Assembly: GCA_026983715.1 (NCBI GenBank)
Contig: JALSTM010000240.1
Span: forward strand, 1-32,816
DNA length: 32,816 bases
From: Desulfobacterales bacterium
Lineage (GTDB): Bacteria > Desulfobacterota > Syntrophobacteria > B119-G9
Reading direction: 5' to 3'
The position numbers and the translations under genes were made by a program. The notes under the pieces are model-generated. The model saw nothing but the letters and a program-made list of their open reading frames with translations. It was not told the origin of the DNA and made no database searches. The number at the start of each line of letters is the position of its first letter. Position 1 is the stretch's first letter. Shown piece after piece: positions 9,205 through 17,989 of the stretch.

Positions 9205-10863
9205 ATGAGAAGTGATTTGATGAAGAAAGGCGTGGAGAAAGCACCTCACAGATCGTTATTCAAAGCAATGGGATACACCGACGAAGAGTTGAGCAGGCCT
9301 CTTATAGGGGTTGCTAATTCTGCAAACGAAATTATTCCTGGCCACGTGCACCTCGATAAAATCGTGGAGGCGGTAAAGGCCGGGATTCGAGCGGCCGGGG
9401 GAACGCCAGTAGAATTTTCCACTATTGGCGTTTGTGACGGTATTGCCATGAATCACAAGGGGATGAAATATTCACTGGCAAGTCGTGAACTGATTGCTGA
9501 TTCCGTAGAAATAATGGCCATGGCACATCCCTTTGATGGCCTTGTTCTGGTACCCAACTGCGACAAGATAATCCCGGGGATGCTTATGGCGATGCTGAGA
9601 CTAAATATTCCTTCCATAGTGGTAAGTGGAGGCCCAATGCTCGCGGGGAGAAAGGGGAAGGAAAAGATTGACCTTATCACGGTCTTTGAAGGTGTTGGAG
9701 CGTGTAAGTCAGGTAAAATAACCGAGGAGGAACTTCTTGAAATAGAAAACGAGGGATGCCCGAGTTGTGGTTCGTGTGCCGGCATGTTTACAGCTAATTC
9801 AATGAACTGCCTAACGGAGGCTTTGGGACTGGGGCTACCTGGTAACGGAACCATCCCCGCAGTTTTTGCCAAGAGGATCAGGCTGGCCAAGCAGGCGGGA
9901 ATGAAAGTTATGGAACTGGTGGAGAAAAATATACTTCCGAGAGACATAGCAACTGAGAAAAGCTTTGAAAATGCCATGGCCGTAGATATGGCTCTTGGCT
10001 GTTCCACCAACACGGTTCTCCACGTGCCAGCCATAGCACATGAAGCCGGAATTGAACTCGACCTGGAACTTTTTAACAAGGTTAGCAAAAGAACTCCGCA
10101 CCTGTGCAGTCTTCGCCCTGCTGGTCCGGTTTTTCTTGAAGATTTGTACGCCGCTGGCGGAGTTCAGGCAGTAATGGCAGAGCTTTCGAAGAAGAACCTA
10201 ATTAACCTTGATGTTCAAACCGCTACCGGAAAAACGGTGGGAGAAAATTTAAAAGGGGTAGAGGTTCTGGATTATGATATTATCAGACCAATAGATAACC
10301 CACATAGTAAAGAAGGTGGACTTGCGATTTTGTTTGGCAACCTGGCACCCCAGGGAGCCGTGGTAAAACAATCCGCCGTTTCACCAGAAATGATGGTGAA
10401 CACCGGAACGGCAAGGGTATTTGAATCCGAGGAAGAAGCTGCATCGGCAATCCTTGGTGGCAAAATAAAGGCCGGAGATGTCGTTGTAATCAGGTACGAA
10501 GGCCCCAAGGGTGGCCCCGGTATGCAGGAAATGTTGACTCCTACCGCTGCGATCGTTGGCATGGGCCTGGATAAGGAAGTATCTCTTATAACCGACGGAA
10601 GATTCAGCGGAGGTACAAAAGGAGCTGCCATTGGCCATATTTCCCCTGAAGCCGCAGAGGGGGGTCCTATAGCGCTTATAGAAGACGGGGACAAGATTCG
10701 GATAAACATTCCGGAAAAGAAGCTCGAGTTGCTCGTCGACGAGGCGGAGCTTGAGAAACGTAGGGCGGCCTGGAAGCCTCGTGAACCAAAAATAAAGGAA
10801 GGTTACCTTGCGCGCTATGCTAAACTTGTTACATCGGGTGCAAGGGGAGCAATATTTGAGTAA
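9205..10863 (+). CDS. ilvD: Dihydroxy-acid dehydratase
   Basis: IlvD converts 2,3-dihydroxy-isovalerate and 2,3-dihydroxy-3-methylvalerate to the 2-keto acids in valine, leucine and isoleucine synthesis. It is a cytoplasmic Fe-S enzyme of the IlvD/Edd family, and 552 residues is typical. Cluster cysteines are visible at C119 in PNCDK and in the [11 protein letters not shown] block (C185, C188, C191). The C-terminal half carries the family signature [15 protein letters not shown]. The ATG has AGGGAG eight bases upstream. It heads a plus-strand run with a methyltransferase gene 12 bp downstream, but the downstream genes have no obvious role in amino acid synthesis. No ilvB, ilvC or leu genes are in view. 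Confidence 0.97.
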   Translation: MRSDLMKKGVEKAPHRSLFKAMGYTDEELSRPLIGVANSANEIIPGHVHLDKIVEAVKAGIRAAGGTPVEFSTIGVCDGIAMNHKGMKYSLASRELIADSVEIMAMAHPFDGLVLVPNCDKIIPGMLMAMLRLNIPSIVVSGGPMLAGRKGKEKIDLITVFEGVGACKSGKITEEELLEIENEGCPSCGSCAGMFTANSMNCLTEALGLGLPGNGTIPAVFAKRIRLAKQAGMKVMELVEKNILPRDIATEKSFENAMAVDMALGCSTNTVLHVPAIAHEAGIELDLELFNKVSKRTPHLCSLRPAGPVFLEDLYAAGGVQAVMAELSKKNLINLDVQTATGKTVGENLKGVEVLDYDIIRPIDNPHSKEGGLAILFGNLAPQGAVVKQSAVSPEMMVNTGTARVFESEEEAASAILGGKIKAGDVVVIRYEGPKGGPGMQEMLTPTAAIVGMGLDKEVSLITDGRFSGGTKGAAIGHISPEAAEGGPIALIEDGDKIRINIPEKKLELLVDEAELEKRRAAWKPREPKIKEGYLARYAKLVTSGARGAIFE

Positions 10864-10875
10864 AAAAGGGTTACC

Positions 10876-11694
10876 GTGGGTTACATATTCGATTTTGAAA
10901 ACGCAAGAAACTATGACAGGTGGTTTGAAAGTTCGGTAGGCCGGGAAGTGCTGAACCTTGAGAAACGTCTCCTTAGATCGTTCTTGAATCCTCTCCCCGG
11001 GGAGCGTCTTCTTGAAGTCGGATGTGGTACAGGTATCTTCCTGGAATGGTTTACGGAATTGGGCTATTACGTTACAGGTATTGAACCGTCACCGTATATG
11101 CTCGACGTTGCAAGGAAAAAACTAGGGAACCGGGCCAATCTTTACAAGGGTGTAGCCGAAGATTTACCCTTTGATGATAACGAGTTCGACGTGGTAGCCC
11201 TGGTGACTACTCTAGAATTCGTGGATGATCCACGGGTGGCGCTCCGAGAAGCGTCAAGAGTCGCCCGGAAGAAAATCGTACTCGGCGTCTTAAACAAGTA
11301 TTCCTTGACCAATACGACAAGATGGCTGCATGCCAAGCTCAAAGGTCATAACCTGTATGCTCATGCAAAGTTTTTCTCAGTGTTTGAGCTTAATCGACTG
11401 TTGAGCGAAGTGATACCTGGTTCCAATATATCATGGAGAACCACCGTTTTCTTTCCCGAGATGTTGCTTCCTTATCTGAAATGGATTGAGACAATCAGGT
11501 ATTTTCAGCACAATCCTTTTGGGGCATTCATAGGCATGATAGTTGAAATCCGGCCTACATTTGCTACCATTCAACAGCCGCTGGTGGAGTCGATTCATTC
11601 CACATCCGGTGGTATAACTCCAAAACCTACTTTTTACAACGACTTACCTCAAATCGGGAGGGAGATTGCCGATGAAGGAAGCCAGGCTTTATGA
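10876..11694 (+). CDS. Class I SAM-dependent methyltransferase, substrate unknown
   Basis: A 272-residue methyltransferase of the Methyltransf_11 kind. The SAM-binding motif I is LLEVGCGTGIFLEWF at about residues 45-59, followed by an acidic residue in VTGIEPSPYML. A motif-IV-like segment FDDNEFDVVALVTTLEFVDD lies near 100-120. The C-terminal 100 residues carry no motif I recognise. The start is GTG, chosen because an AAAAAGGG sits just upstream and the frame opens directly after ilvD with a 12-bp gap. Its end overlaps the start of amrS by 23 bp, so the two are translationally coupled. Substrate and pathway cannot be deduced from the sequence. Confidence 0.85.
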   Translation: MGYIFDFENARNYDRWFESSVGREVLNLEKRLLRSFLNPLPGERLLEVGCGTGIFLEWFTELGYYVTGIEPSPYMLDVARKKLGNRANLYKGVAEDLPFDDNEFDVVALVTTLEFVDDPRVALREASRVARKKIVLGVLNKYSLTNTTRWLHAKLKGHNLYAHAKFFSVFELNRLLSEVIPGSNISWRTTVFFPEMLLPYLKWIETIRYFQHNPFGAFIGMIVEIRPTFATIQQPLVESIHSTSGGITPKPTFYNDLPQIGREIADEGSQAL

Positions 11695-12685
11695 AAAACT
11701 CGAGGAAAACAAGGTTAAGTGTAACCTTTGCAACCATCGATGCATAATAAAAGATGGAAAACGCGGGATATGTGGTGTCCGTGAAAACCAGGGGGGTAAA
11801 TTATTTTCGCTGGTTTATGGGAGACCCGTGGCGACTCACATTGATCCTATCGAAAAAAAACCCCTTTTTCATTTTCAACCTGGCAGCAGAAGCTTTTCCC
11901 TGGCAACGGTTGGATGCAACTTCAGGTGCCTTTTTTGTCAGAACGCTGATATTTCCCAGATGCCGAGGGACAGCAAGAGAATAATTGGAGATCACGTTTC
12001 TCCGGAGGAAATTGTTAATCTGGCAAAGAAATATTCGTGTTCTTCCATCTCTTATACTTACACCGAACCCACGATCTATTTTGAATACGCATACGATACA
12101 GGCGTGCTTGCTCACGAATCCGGTATAAAAAACGTTTTCGTTAGCAACGGATACATGACGAGGGAAGCCCTGGAAGAATACTATCCCCGTCTTGATGCCG
12201 CAAATATCGACCTTAAAGCCTTTCGGGATAAGTTTTACAAGGATCTTTGCGGAGCGAAGCTTAAACCGGTGCTTGATACGCTTAAGACACTAAAAGAGCA
12301 GAATGTATGGGTAGAAGTGACTACTCTAATTATACCAGGTCACAACGATGATTTTGACGAACTTAGGGATATAGCGCGCTTTATAGCCAAGGAATTGGGT
12401 CCTGAGACTCCGTGGCACATAAGCCGCTTTCACCCGACCTACAAGTTAACAACCGCACCGGTTACTCCGGCCACCACCATACAGAGGGCAAGGGAGATAG
12501 GACTGGAAGAAGGGCTTCAGTTCGTCTACTCGGGAAACTTACCAGGAGATGACGGAGAGAAAACCTATTGCCCCGGGTGTAAAAAGATCGTGATTGACAG
12601 GTTTGGTTTCAGTATCCTTGGCAACAAGGTTGAAAAGGGATCTTGCCCTTATTGTAAAACGCCGATTGCCGGTGTTGATCTTTAA
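11672..12685 (+). CDS. amrS: AmmeMemoRadiSam-system radical SAM protein
   Basis: A 337-residue radical SAM enzyme related to pyruvate formate-lyase activators. The CX3CX2C cluster motif is C82-NFR-C86-LF-C89. An N-terminal cysteine group (CNLCNHRC from residue 17, then GICG) and a C-terminal double CxxC (CPGC and CPYC) are usual in AmrS. The biochemical substrate of the family is not firmly known; AmrS often clusters with Memo-like and AMMECR1-like genes, and neither is present here. A TTG six bases upstream would also be in frame, but the ATG with GGGAG seven bases before it is preferred. It overlaps the methyltransferase gene and lies 7 bp before the glycosylase gene. Confidence 0.9.
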   Translation: MKEARLYEKLEENKVKCNLCNHRCIIKDGKRGICGVRENQGGKLFSLVYGRPVATHIDPIEKKPLFHFQPGSRSFSLATVGCNFRCLFCQNADISQMPRDSKRIIGDHVSPEEIVNLAKKYSCSSISYTYTEPTIYFEYAYDTGVLAHESGIKNVFVSNGYMTREALEEYYPRLDAANIDLKAFRDKFYKDLCGAKLKPVLDTLKTLKEQNVWVEVTTLIIPGHNDDFDELRDIARFIAKELGPETPWHISRFHPTYKLTTAPVTPATTIQRAREIGLEEGLQFVYSGNLPGDDGEKTYCPGCKKIVIDRFGFSILGNKVEKGSCPYCKTPIAGVDL

Positions 12686-12692
12686 AGAATTA

Positions 12693-13349
12693 ATGGCGAC
12701 TTCCAGGAAAAGCGAGCTTCTCAAAATATACAAGCGTTTATTTCAACATTTTGGGCCACAACACTGGTGGCCTGCCGAAAGTCCTTTCGAAGTAATCGTC
12801 GGAGCTATCCTGACTCAGAATACAGCGTGGAGTAATGTTGAAAAGGCCATAATAAATTTGAAGAAACAGAATCTTCTTAGTTGTGGCGCAATATTAAAAA
12901 TCCCTGATAAAGATCTTGCTTCGCTTATCAAGCCCTCCGGATATTACAATCAGAAAGCGAAAAGGCTAAAAGATTTTTGTACGTTTTTCCTGAAAGAATA
13001 TAGTGGCGATATAGAGAAGATGTTTTCCGAGGAAATAGGCGTTCTCAGGGAAAAACTCCTTTCCGTCAAGGGGATCGGCCCTGAGACTGCTGATAGTATC
13101 CTGCTCTACGCGGGAAACATGCCTGTATTCGTCGTTGATACCTACACGTACCGTATTTTATCCCGCCACGGCCTCATCCCTGATGAAATAAGCTACGAGG
13201 AAATCCAGTCTCTTTTTATGGATTTCCTTGATAGCGACGCAGAACTTTTTAAGGAATTTCACGCCCTTCTTGTTATGACAGGAAAACATTTCTGCAAGAA
13301 AAAACCGAAATGTTCCGGGTGTCCCTTGGAGGACTATGACTCGAACTAA
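12693..13349 (+). CDS. Endonuclease III-like DNA glycosylase, MagIII (COG2231) type
   Basis: A 218-residue HhH-GPD base-excision repair glycosylase that would remove damaged bases, probably alkylated purines. The helix-hairpin-helix is at about residues 122-140 (LLSVKGIGPETADSILLYA), and the catalytic aspartate D149 is in VVDTYTYRI. The lysine used by endonuclease III for lyase chemistry (GRKTA) is replaced by E131 (GPETA), as in Helicobacter MagIII, which argues for a monofunctional glycosylase. The C-terminal cysteine motif has only three cysteines (C201, C207, C210), so a normal [4Fe-4S] site is doubtful. The frame extends upstream inside amrS, but the ATG at 12693 gives a natural N-terminus; its ribosome site is weak. 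Confidence 0.85.
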   Translation: MATSRKSELLKIYKRLFQHFGPQHWWPAESPFEVIVGAILTQNTAWSNVEKAIINLKKQNLLSCGAILKIPDKDLASLIKPSGYYNQKAKRLKDFCTFFLKEYSGDIEKMFSEEIGVLREKLLSVKGIGPETADSILLYAGNMPVFVVDTYTYRILSRHGLIPDEISYEEIQSLFMDFLDSDAELFKEFHALLVMTGKHFCKKKPKCSGCPLEDYDSN

Positions 13350-13362
13350 AATGAAGATTTGT

Positions 13363-13392
13363 AAAAAACAGCAGGTGCTTCCACACCTGCTG
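13363..13392 (-). terminator. Rho-independent terminator of the RDD gene
   Basis: A perfect 9-bp stem, CAGCAGGTG (13369-13377) with CACCTGCTG (13384-13392), encloses a 6-base loop. On the minus strand it is followed directly by six T's (13368-13363). It ends the minus-strand GYF_2-RDD gene in the gap where that gene converges with the glycosylase gene. There is no T-run for the plus strand. Confidence 0.85.
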
Positions 13393-13405
13393 CCAGATTA
13401 ATAGG

Positions 13406-14044
13406 TTAATCGGCAAGGCTCACTACTATTGTTTTTGAAACAATATTGTGAAGCATCCTGCGCTTTTTATCTATGAAAAACCAAATCCAGCCGATGAATC
13501 CAACAAGAGAAAGGACCAGGTACCAGAGGAATATTGGAGCAATTGGTGCCGGTTGCATCGTTTCTTCACTCAACAGTTTCAATTTCATAGCCTTGTATCC
13601 TATGGTCTGACCTCCACCTAGGTCTGACATGAAGTAAATGTAGTAAGGAACGCTTACAATAAGCCCACCAACATAAGGGATAAACATACCCACGAGCATG
13701 CTTGGTATGAAGAGAACTACAGCGTCAATTAAACCAGCAAGAAATCGAGGCATAAAATCTGCGTATCTAACGGCCGCTTGTTGATATCCGGCAAAGGCTT
13801 CCTGCTGCGGTTGTGCCTGGGCTTGGGCTTCACCACCCGGTGGGGGTGATGTAAAAGTTGATCCCTGGAGCTCGGGGAAAGCTGCCAGAAGTTCCGGGAC
13901 GTCCTTTACCTGTGCCCACTGTTCCATACCCTGCTTCCATGCGAGAGTCTTTAAGGTAATTTTTTTTGAAGAAATAAATTCCCGAATCTGTACTTCTTGC
14001 AAAGGCCCAACGTTTTGCCCGTCGATATGAAAATAATAATCCAT
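13406..14044 (-). CDS. GYF_2-RDD domain membrane protein
   Basis: A 212-residue inner-membrane protein. The N-terminal 55 residues form a GYF_2 (DUF4339) fold, recognisable by GQNVGPL and the W-KQGMEQW segment; such domains are thought to bind proline-rich or partner segments. A Pro/Gln/Ala-rich linker (PPPGGEAQAQAQPQQEA) leads to an RDD domain at about 95-212. Its RFLAGLID motif has the family R and D, followed by three or four hydrophobic helices. RDD proteins are often proposed transporters or membrane-associated modulators, but function is not settled. GGAGAG precedes the ATG. It is a single-gene unit with its own promoter and terminator. Confidence 0.85.
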   Translation of the reverse strand: MDYYFHIDGQNVGPLQEVQIREFISSKKITLKTLAWKQGMEQWAQVKDVPELLAAFPELQGSTFTSPPPGGEAQAQAQPQQEAFAGYQQAAVRYADFMPRFLAGLIDAVVLFIPSMLVGMFIPYVGGLIVSVPYYIYFMSDLGGGQTIGYKAMKLKLLSEETMQPAPIAPIFLWYLVLSLVGFIGWIWFFIDKKRRMLHNIVSKTIVVSLAD

Positions 14045-14101
14045 TATACTCTCCTTTTTTGTTGATCTAATTCTGATTAGGAATCCCTATTGATTAAATA
14101 T

Positions 14102-14131
14102 CACATACATTGCAGGGCTGTGTTTTGTCAA
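14102..14131 (-). promoter_or_regulatory. Candidate promoter for the RDD gene
   Basis: On the minus strand, TTGACA (14131-14126) is followed by an 18-base spacer and TATGTG (14107-14102). The -35 is perfect; the -10 is moderate. It lies about 60 bp upstream of the GYF_2-RDD start codon, close behind the stop of the upstream gene. Confidence 0.5.
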
Positions 14132-14146
14132 CGAAAACAAGGCTGT

Positions 14147-14809
14147 TCATTTTTCCTCGGGTGCAGTTTCGGCAAAAATCCCGAGCTGTTTTCTTACAAA
14201 CTCTTCGCTCCAGCTCGGGTTTGCTTCTAGAAGAACCTGTACGCTTTCTTCTATGAAATCCTCGAGCGGTTTTGCACGTTGGTACAAGTTGTTGAAAAAG
14301 TCGGTTAGAATCTTTGCCAGTACCTTGTTTTCAATTAAAATTCCCTCAGTGCTTGGCTCGTCCTCTCGTAGTGACAGGCCAATTATAACCTTTTCCTCAT
14401 CAATTACATTAAATCTAAAGTTGGAAACGCTGGCAAAGTTGTGGACTTTCACCTCGACGCCCCGTTTCTTCAATTGTATCATGGCTTCTATTTTTGCACT
14501 TTCGTCTGGTACAATCCCGCGGTAGTCTTTTAAATCAAGATTTTCAATTATGGCATAGAGCTCATCTGTGGGTTTTTTCTTCTCCAGACTCGTGGCTACG
14601 AAGATTATACTTTCCTTGGCGTCTTTGAGTCCTTTCTTGATCATTTCGAGATAAGACTCCCGTCCCAGCTTTCTCCGGGTCAATCCTAGCTCGGCTATTA
14701 GCTCCTTGCGTTCTCTTGTTTCCTTTCGAGCATTAAAAAGAATGAAGATCTCTACTATTAAAACTAAAACAACAATTCCAGTCTCAACGTAGCTGAACAT
14801 GTTTTCCAT
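14147..14809 (-). CDS. Membrane-anchored PLD-like protein lacking HKD motifs
   Basis: A 220-residue protein of unknown function. One hydrophobic helix (about residues 8-25, IVVLVLIVEIFILF) anchors it, and a charged segment follows. The soluble part has the outline of half a phospholipase-D or TrmB-like domain: YLEMIKKGLKDAKESIIFVAT, then LKKRGVEVKVHNF, then FRFNVIDEEKVIIGL. The HxKxxxxD catalytic motif is absent, so enzymatic activity is unlikely and a binding or regulatory role is more plausible. AGGGGG precedes the ATG. The 166-bp stretch upstream (14810-14975) shows no gene and ends at the insertion sequence. Confidence 0.6.
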   Translation of the reverse strand: MENMFSYVETGIVVLVLIVEIFILFNARKETRERKELIAELGLTRRKLGRESYLEMIKKGLKDAKESIIFVATSLEKKKPTDELYAIIENLDLKDYRGIVPDESAKIEAMIQLKKRGVEVKVHNFASVSNFRFNVIDEEKVIIGLSLREDEPSTEGILIENKVLAKILTDFFNNLYQRAKPLEDFIEESVQVLLEANPSWSEEFVRKQLGIFAETAPEEK

Positions 14810-14977
14810 AACTACCCCCTATGTAACTTAGGAGCTTGCGCAGAAGCGGTCTCTATTGTCATGGGATCAGGGATCTTGGGAAACGTTGATGTATAGCCTG
14901 TCATGAAAGGAAGTGGACTGTCAAGAGGAAAGAGGTCGAGGGGGATGGGGATTTTTTTGATTTTTTTTCATTTATTA

Positions 14978-16360
14978 CTAAAGTTTCGCACTAAAAAGTA
15001 CACTATTATCTAGCAGTATATTTTCAGCAATATCAAGGATATGGAAGAAGATTTCTGTGTCGAAATTGGTTGAAAATAGTTGACTTGACACCATCATTAT
15101 TTGCCTAAGACGACTCCAAAGAGCTGGGATAACAGTTAGTTCAAGTTGTTCTTGAGCTAGGCATCTGAACAGGGCTCCAATTGGGCCAGTTGAGTATCTT
15201 TTTGATAAAATGTAAACAAGAAGAAAATAGCGAAGCATTACGATAGAAGTCCATGCAATAAGGGCATCAAAGGTCTCACTTTGTCCCTTGCCAAGATCAA
15301 GAAGTTGCTTACAGTCTCGAAAGTAAACCTCAATAGACCAACGACGAGCATAGTAATCAAGTATCTCAGCGATTTCTAGATCAGTCTCTATTGAGAGAAA
15401 ACAGTGCCATCTTTTTTTACTCCATCGCACAAAGACAACCAGAACTGTTCCGGAAAGTGGAAGTTCAAGGGTTATAGCAGCAGCCTTAACGTTCCATTGA
15501 GGAACCTTTTGTAGCTTATGTCTCGCTATATTATGCCAAATGGCCTTAAGTGTGAGCAACTCACCATTGTAACCGTAGCGGGTTTTACCTGCTTTAAGCC
15601 GGCAAATTACCCCATAGCCAATATCCAGGACCTTAGAGATAACTTTGTCGTGTGCAAACCAGCTGTCAAAAAGAACAAATCGAGCATCAATGCCCTGCTG
15701 ATAAGCTCTTTGCAACATTTCAACAAGAAGATCAGTCTTCTTCTTGAAGCTCTCAGCTCGACGTTTCCATCCATTTGTGCGTCGATCAATTGAGCGGATC
15801 TTTTCATTGGGACGCTTTTTGGAGATATGAAATCCCACATCTATAGGATAAAAGTGACTTCCATTGTGATAACCGAGCTGAAGCATCTGGTAACCTAATT
15901 GCCTGCTATGGATCTTATGATCATGATGAAAGCTTACAAGCTCCATGTTCTTTCCGGTCTTTTTCAAAATGGTGTCATCTGCAATGAGAACTTTGTCATT
16001 GAATGCTACTCGATCACATAGCGCAACAATACGATTGACTACCAGATAGATAAACCTTCTCCAATTAAACCGAGGATGATTGAGGAATCTGTAATAGGCA
16101 TCTTTTCCGGCATTGATATATCGCTTATAAAAGTCAGTTGTCCAAAGAGACGTTAAGTTCATCTTAGCCAATGGAAGCAAAAGCATTACAAAAAGTAAGC
16201 TAGCGGGAGAATAACCCTTCTCCTTTCTGATGTTACTACGACACAAAAGAGTTTTTACGTTTAGTTCATTGACTGCCCTATTGACTTCTGGTTCAGCACT
16301 TATACGCTGTTTTTTAATTTCCTTTTGAATTGAGAGCGACATTAGTGTATGATTCTTCAT
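14978..16360 (-). CDS. IS4-like DDE transposase
   Basis: A 460-residue cut-and-paste transposase with an RNase H-like DDE core. The first aspartate is in VLIADDTILKKTG, the second in VLFDSWFAHD. The glutamate is in the Y-(2)-R-(3)-E-(6)-K-like signature YARRWSIEVYFRDCKQ. The length and the intact frame suggest it could be active. AAGGAG lies seven bases before the ATG, within an inverted repeat that could hide it (see 16361-16425). It points away from the pha genes. Assignment to IS4 is from the motif layout; the subgroup is not certain. Confidence 0.92.
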   Translation of the reverse strand: MKNHTLMSLSIQKEIKKQRISAEPEVNRAVNELNVKTLLCRSNIRKEKGYSPASLLFVMLLLPLAKMNLTSLWTTDFYKRYINAGKDAYYRFLNHPRFNWRRFIYLVVNRIVALCDRVAFNDKVLIADDTILKKTGKNMELVSFHHDHKIHSRQLGYQMLQLGYHNGSHFYPIDVGFHISKKRPNEKIRSIDRRTNGWKRRAESFKKKTDLLVEMLQRAYQQGIDARFVLFDSWFAHDKVISKVLDIGYGVICRLKAGKTRYGYNGELLTLKAIWHNIARHKLQKVPQWNVKAAAITLELPLSGTVLVVFVRWSKKRWHCFLSIETDLEIAEILDYYARRWSIEVYFRDCKQLLDLGKGQSETFDALIAWTSIVMLRYFLLVYILSKRYSTGPIGALFRCLAQEQLELTVIPALWSRLRQIMMVSSQLFSTNFDTEIFFHILDIAENILLDNSVLFSAKL

Positions 16361-16425
16361 GGCAGCTCCTTCTTTAGTGATTTTAATTGTTTATGAAAAT
16401 CAACTATACTAAATTTGGAGCTGCC
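16361..16425 (-). promoter_or_regulatory. Inverted repeat that could sequester the transposase ribosome site
   Basis: On the minus strand, GGCAGCTCC (16425-16417) is followed 47 bases later by GGAGCTGCC (16369-16361), which contains the transposase Shine-Dalgarno and abuts the ATG. A TATAGT lies just inside the upstream arm and could be the native -10. A transcript starting there would lack the upstream arm and be translatable, whereas read-through RNA from outside would fold and mask the ribosome site. Confidence 0.55.
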
Positions 16426-16526
16426 TTTCCACTAAAAAATGATAAAATTCAGTGTGTTACCCAAATTAATTAACCTAAATTCATGTGCGAAACTTTAGTA
16501 GTAACATTGATACATAAGGAGAAAAA

Positions 16527-17945
16527 ATGGGAAAGGTAAAAAAAGTTCTCGAGATTATTGACCCTTTTAGTGATGACTACAAGAACATCAACAGTGCCAA
16601 GGATGATAGGTATTACAGGAAACTCTATGAAGAAATTTTCAAGAACATCCCTACCCGGGCACGCGCTGCAATTGTGAAGAACTACCTGGAGTACCTAAAT
16701 AACGTATCAAAACCGTTCTGGGAACTCGGGAACCCTTTCACCTGGCTTGATCCTGAATCTGTAGTAAACAATACCTTGGAAACATGGGAAAATGCGTTTA
16801 GATTCGGTGCAGGCGCAACTAAGTACCTCTACGATCTGATGGCATCGATGAAGCTAATTGAAAAGTCGAGCGTTTATTATGAAGTTGGTAAAAATATAGC
16901 AGTTACACCGTGCGAAGTTATCCACGAAACTCCTCTTTTGAAATTGAAAAGGTATATCCCGGCGGGTGATACAGTATATGAAGCACCACTCTTTATGATC
17001 TACTCAATAATAAACGGGTACTACATCCTCGATCTCACCAAAGAGTTGAGCATGATAAGATACATGGTGGAAAAGGGCTACGATGTATTTGTTACTGACT
17101 GGAAGCTGATTACAGAAGAAACGAAAAATGCCACCCTCGAAGATTACATAGCTGAGATAATGGAAGCAAAAGAGGTTATAAAGAAAGTAACGGGACAGGA
17201 TAAGATAGGTGGTCTCGGATACTGCATTGGAGGAGCGTACATAGATATCGATGCCGCACTAAACAACGGGTACCGATATCTGGTTAATCTTACTACCCTT
17301 CTAAACTCCAAGGTTGGAGAAGAGGGGGCAGGGTTGATGGGAGCTTTTTCTGATTTTTCCGTCAACGACATAGATAAATTCGTGGAAACTCACGGTGGGG
17401 TCTTTCCTGGTGAAATTCTAAAAAGCTTCTTCGACTGGGTAAAGCCTGAAAAAGCTGCATTAATGTTTATGGATATGTACTTTTACGGAAACGAGTACAA
17501 ATATGCCAATGATGCGGTATTTTTCTGGAACAATCATTCCACCAGGGATCTCGCGGGACCCGCTCACAGGGAATATTTATGGGAGATATACTATAAGAAC
17601 AACCTTGCAAAGGGAAAGATGAAACTCTTTAATCGAACGGTTGATCTGAAAAAGATAACCGTTCCGTATTGTAACGTTGCAGCGGTATTTGACCACATTG
17701 TTCCCTTCCCGAATGCTCTCTCTACTGCTTATCTGATTGGGACTCCTAAAGAAGACCAGATGACCGTAAAGGTGTACGGCGGACATGTGAGAGGCGTGGT
17801 GAACCTTCACCTTTACCCGGTACTGGAAAAATTTATCAGGAAATACTCCGGCAAGAAAGTGCGAAAAGTCGAATCTATTGGCGTTCTGTCTAAAATTCCA
17901 TCAAATCGCTCTTGTAGTGCTCAGGCAACTCCTGGTGTGGCTTGA
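16527..17945 (+). CDS. phaC: PhaC-like polyhydroxyalkanoate synthase
   Basis: A 472-residue alpha/beta hydrolase of the PHA synthase family, which polymerises (R)-3-hydroxyacyl-CoA on granules. The catalytic triad is complete: C233 in the lipase-like box GYCIGG, D389 in VFDHIVP, and H420 in YGGHVRG. It is shorter than class I synthases (about 550-600) and longer than class III PhaC (about 355); the N-terminal 120 residues are class I-like in extent. AAGGAG precedes the ATG. It is the first gene of the cluster and is followed 44 bp later by phaE. The insertion sequence ends only 26 bp upstream, so its original promoter has probably been displaced. A degradative or accessory role cannot be excluded. 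Confidence 0.85.
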   Translation: MGKVKKVLEIIDPFSDDYKNINSAKDDRYYRKLYEEIFKNIPTRARAAIVKNYLEYLNNVSKPFWELGNPFTWLDPESVVNNTLETWENAFRFGAGATKYLYDLMASMKLIEKSSVYYEVGKNIAVTPCEVIHETPLLKLKRYIPAGDTVYEAPLFMIYSIINGYYILDLTKELSMIRYMVEKGYDVFVTDWKLITEETKNATLEDYIAEIMEAKEVIKKVTGQDKIGGLGYCIGGAYIDIDAALNNGYRYLVNLTTLLNSKVGEEGAGLMGAFSDFSVNDIDKFVETHGGVFPGEILKSFFDWVKPEKAALMFMDMYFYGNEYKYANDAVFFWNNHSTRDLAGPAHREYLWEIYYKNNLAKGKMKLFNRTVDLKKITVPYCNVAAVFDHIVPFPNALSTAYLIGTPKEDQMTVKVYGGHVRGVVNLHLYPVLEKFIRKYSGKKVRKVESIGVLSKIPSNRSCSAQATPGVA

Positions 17946-17989
17946 TTGATGGATAGTTCAAGAACGATCTAACGGAACGGAGTGTAAAT

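Larger units (their letters stand above)
14976..16500 (-). mobile_element. Complete IS4-like insertion sequence, 1525 bp
   Basis: The element is bounded by 16-bp perfect terminal inverted repeats: TACTAAAGTTTCGCAC at 14976-14991 and its reverse complement at 16485-16500. One full-length transposase fills it on the minus strand, and the transposase stop codon lies inside the left repeat. Flanking bases (CATTTAT on the left, GTAACATTG on the right) show no clear target duplication. It has landed 26 bp before the ATG of the first PHA synthase gene, just beyond that gene's ribosome site, so it separates the pha cluster from its older upstream region. Confidence 0.9.

Noticed and set aside
9453-10088. 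Long antisense frame (211 codons) opposite ilvD
   Set aside because: IlvD is unmistakable on the plus strand. The antisense product is Ser/Pro-rich with no motif, a codon-bias shadow.
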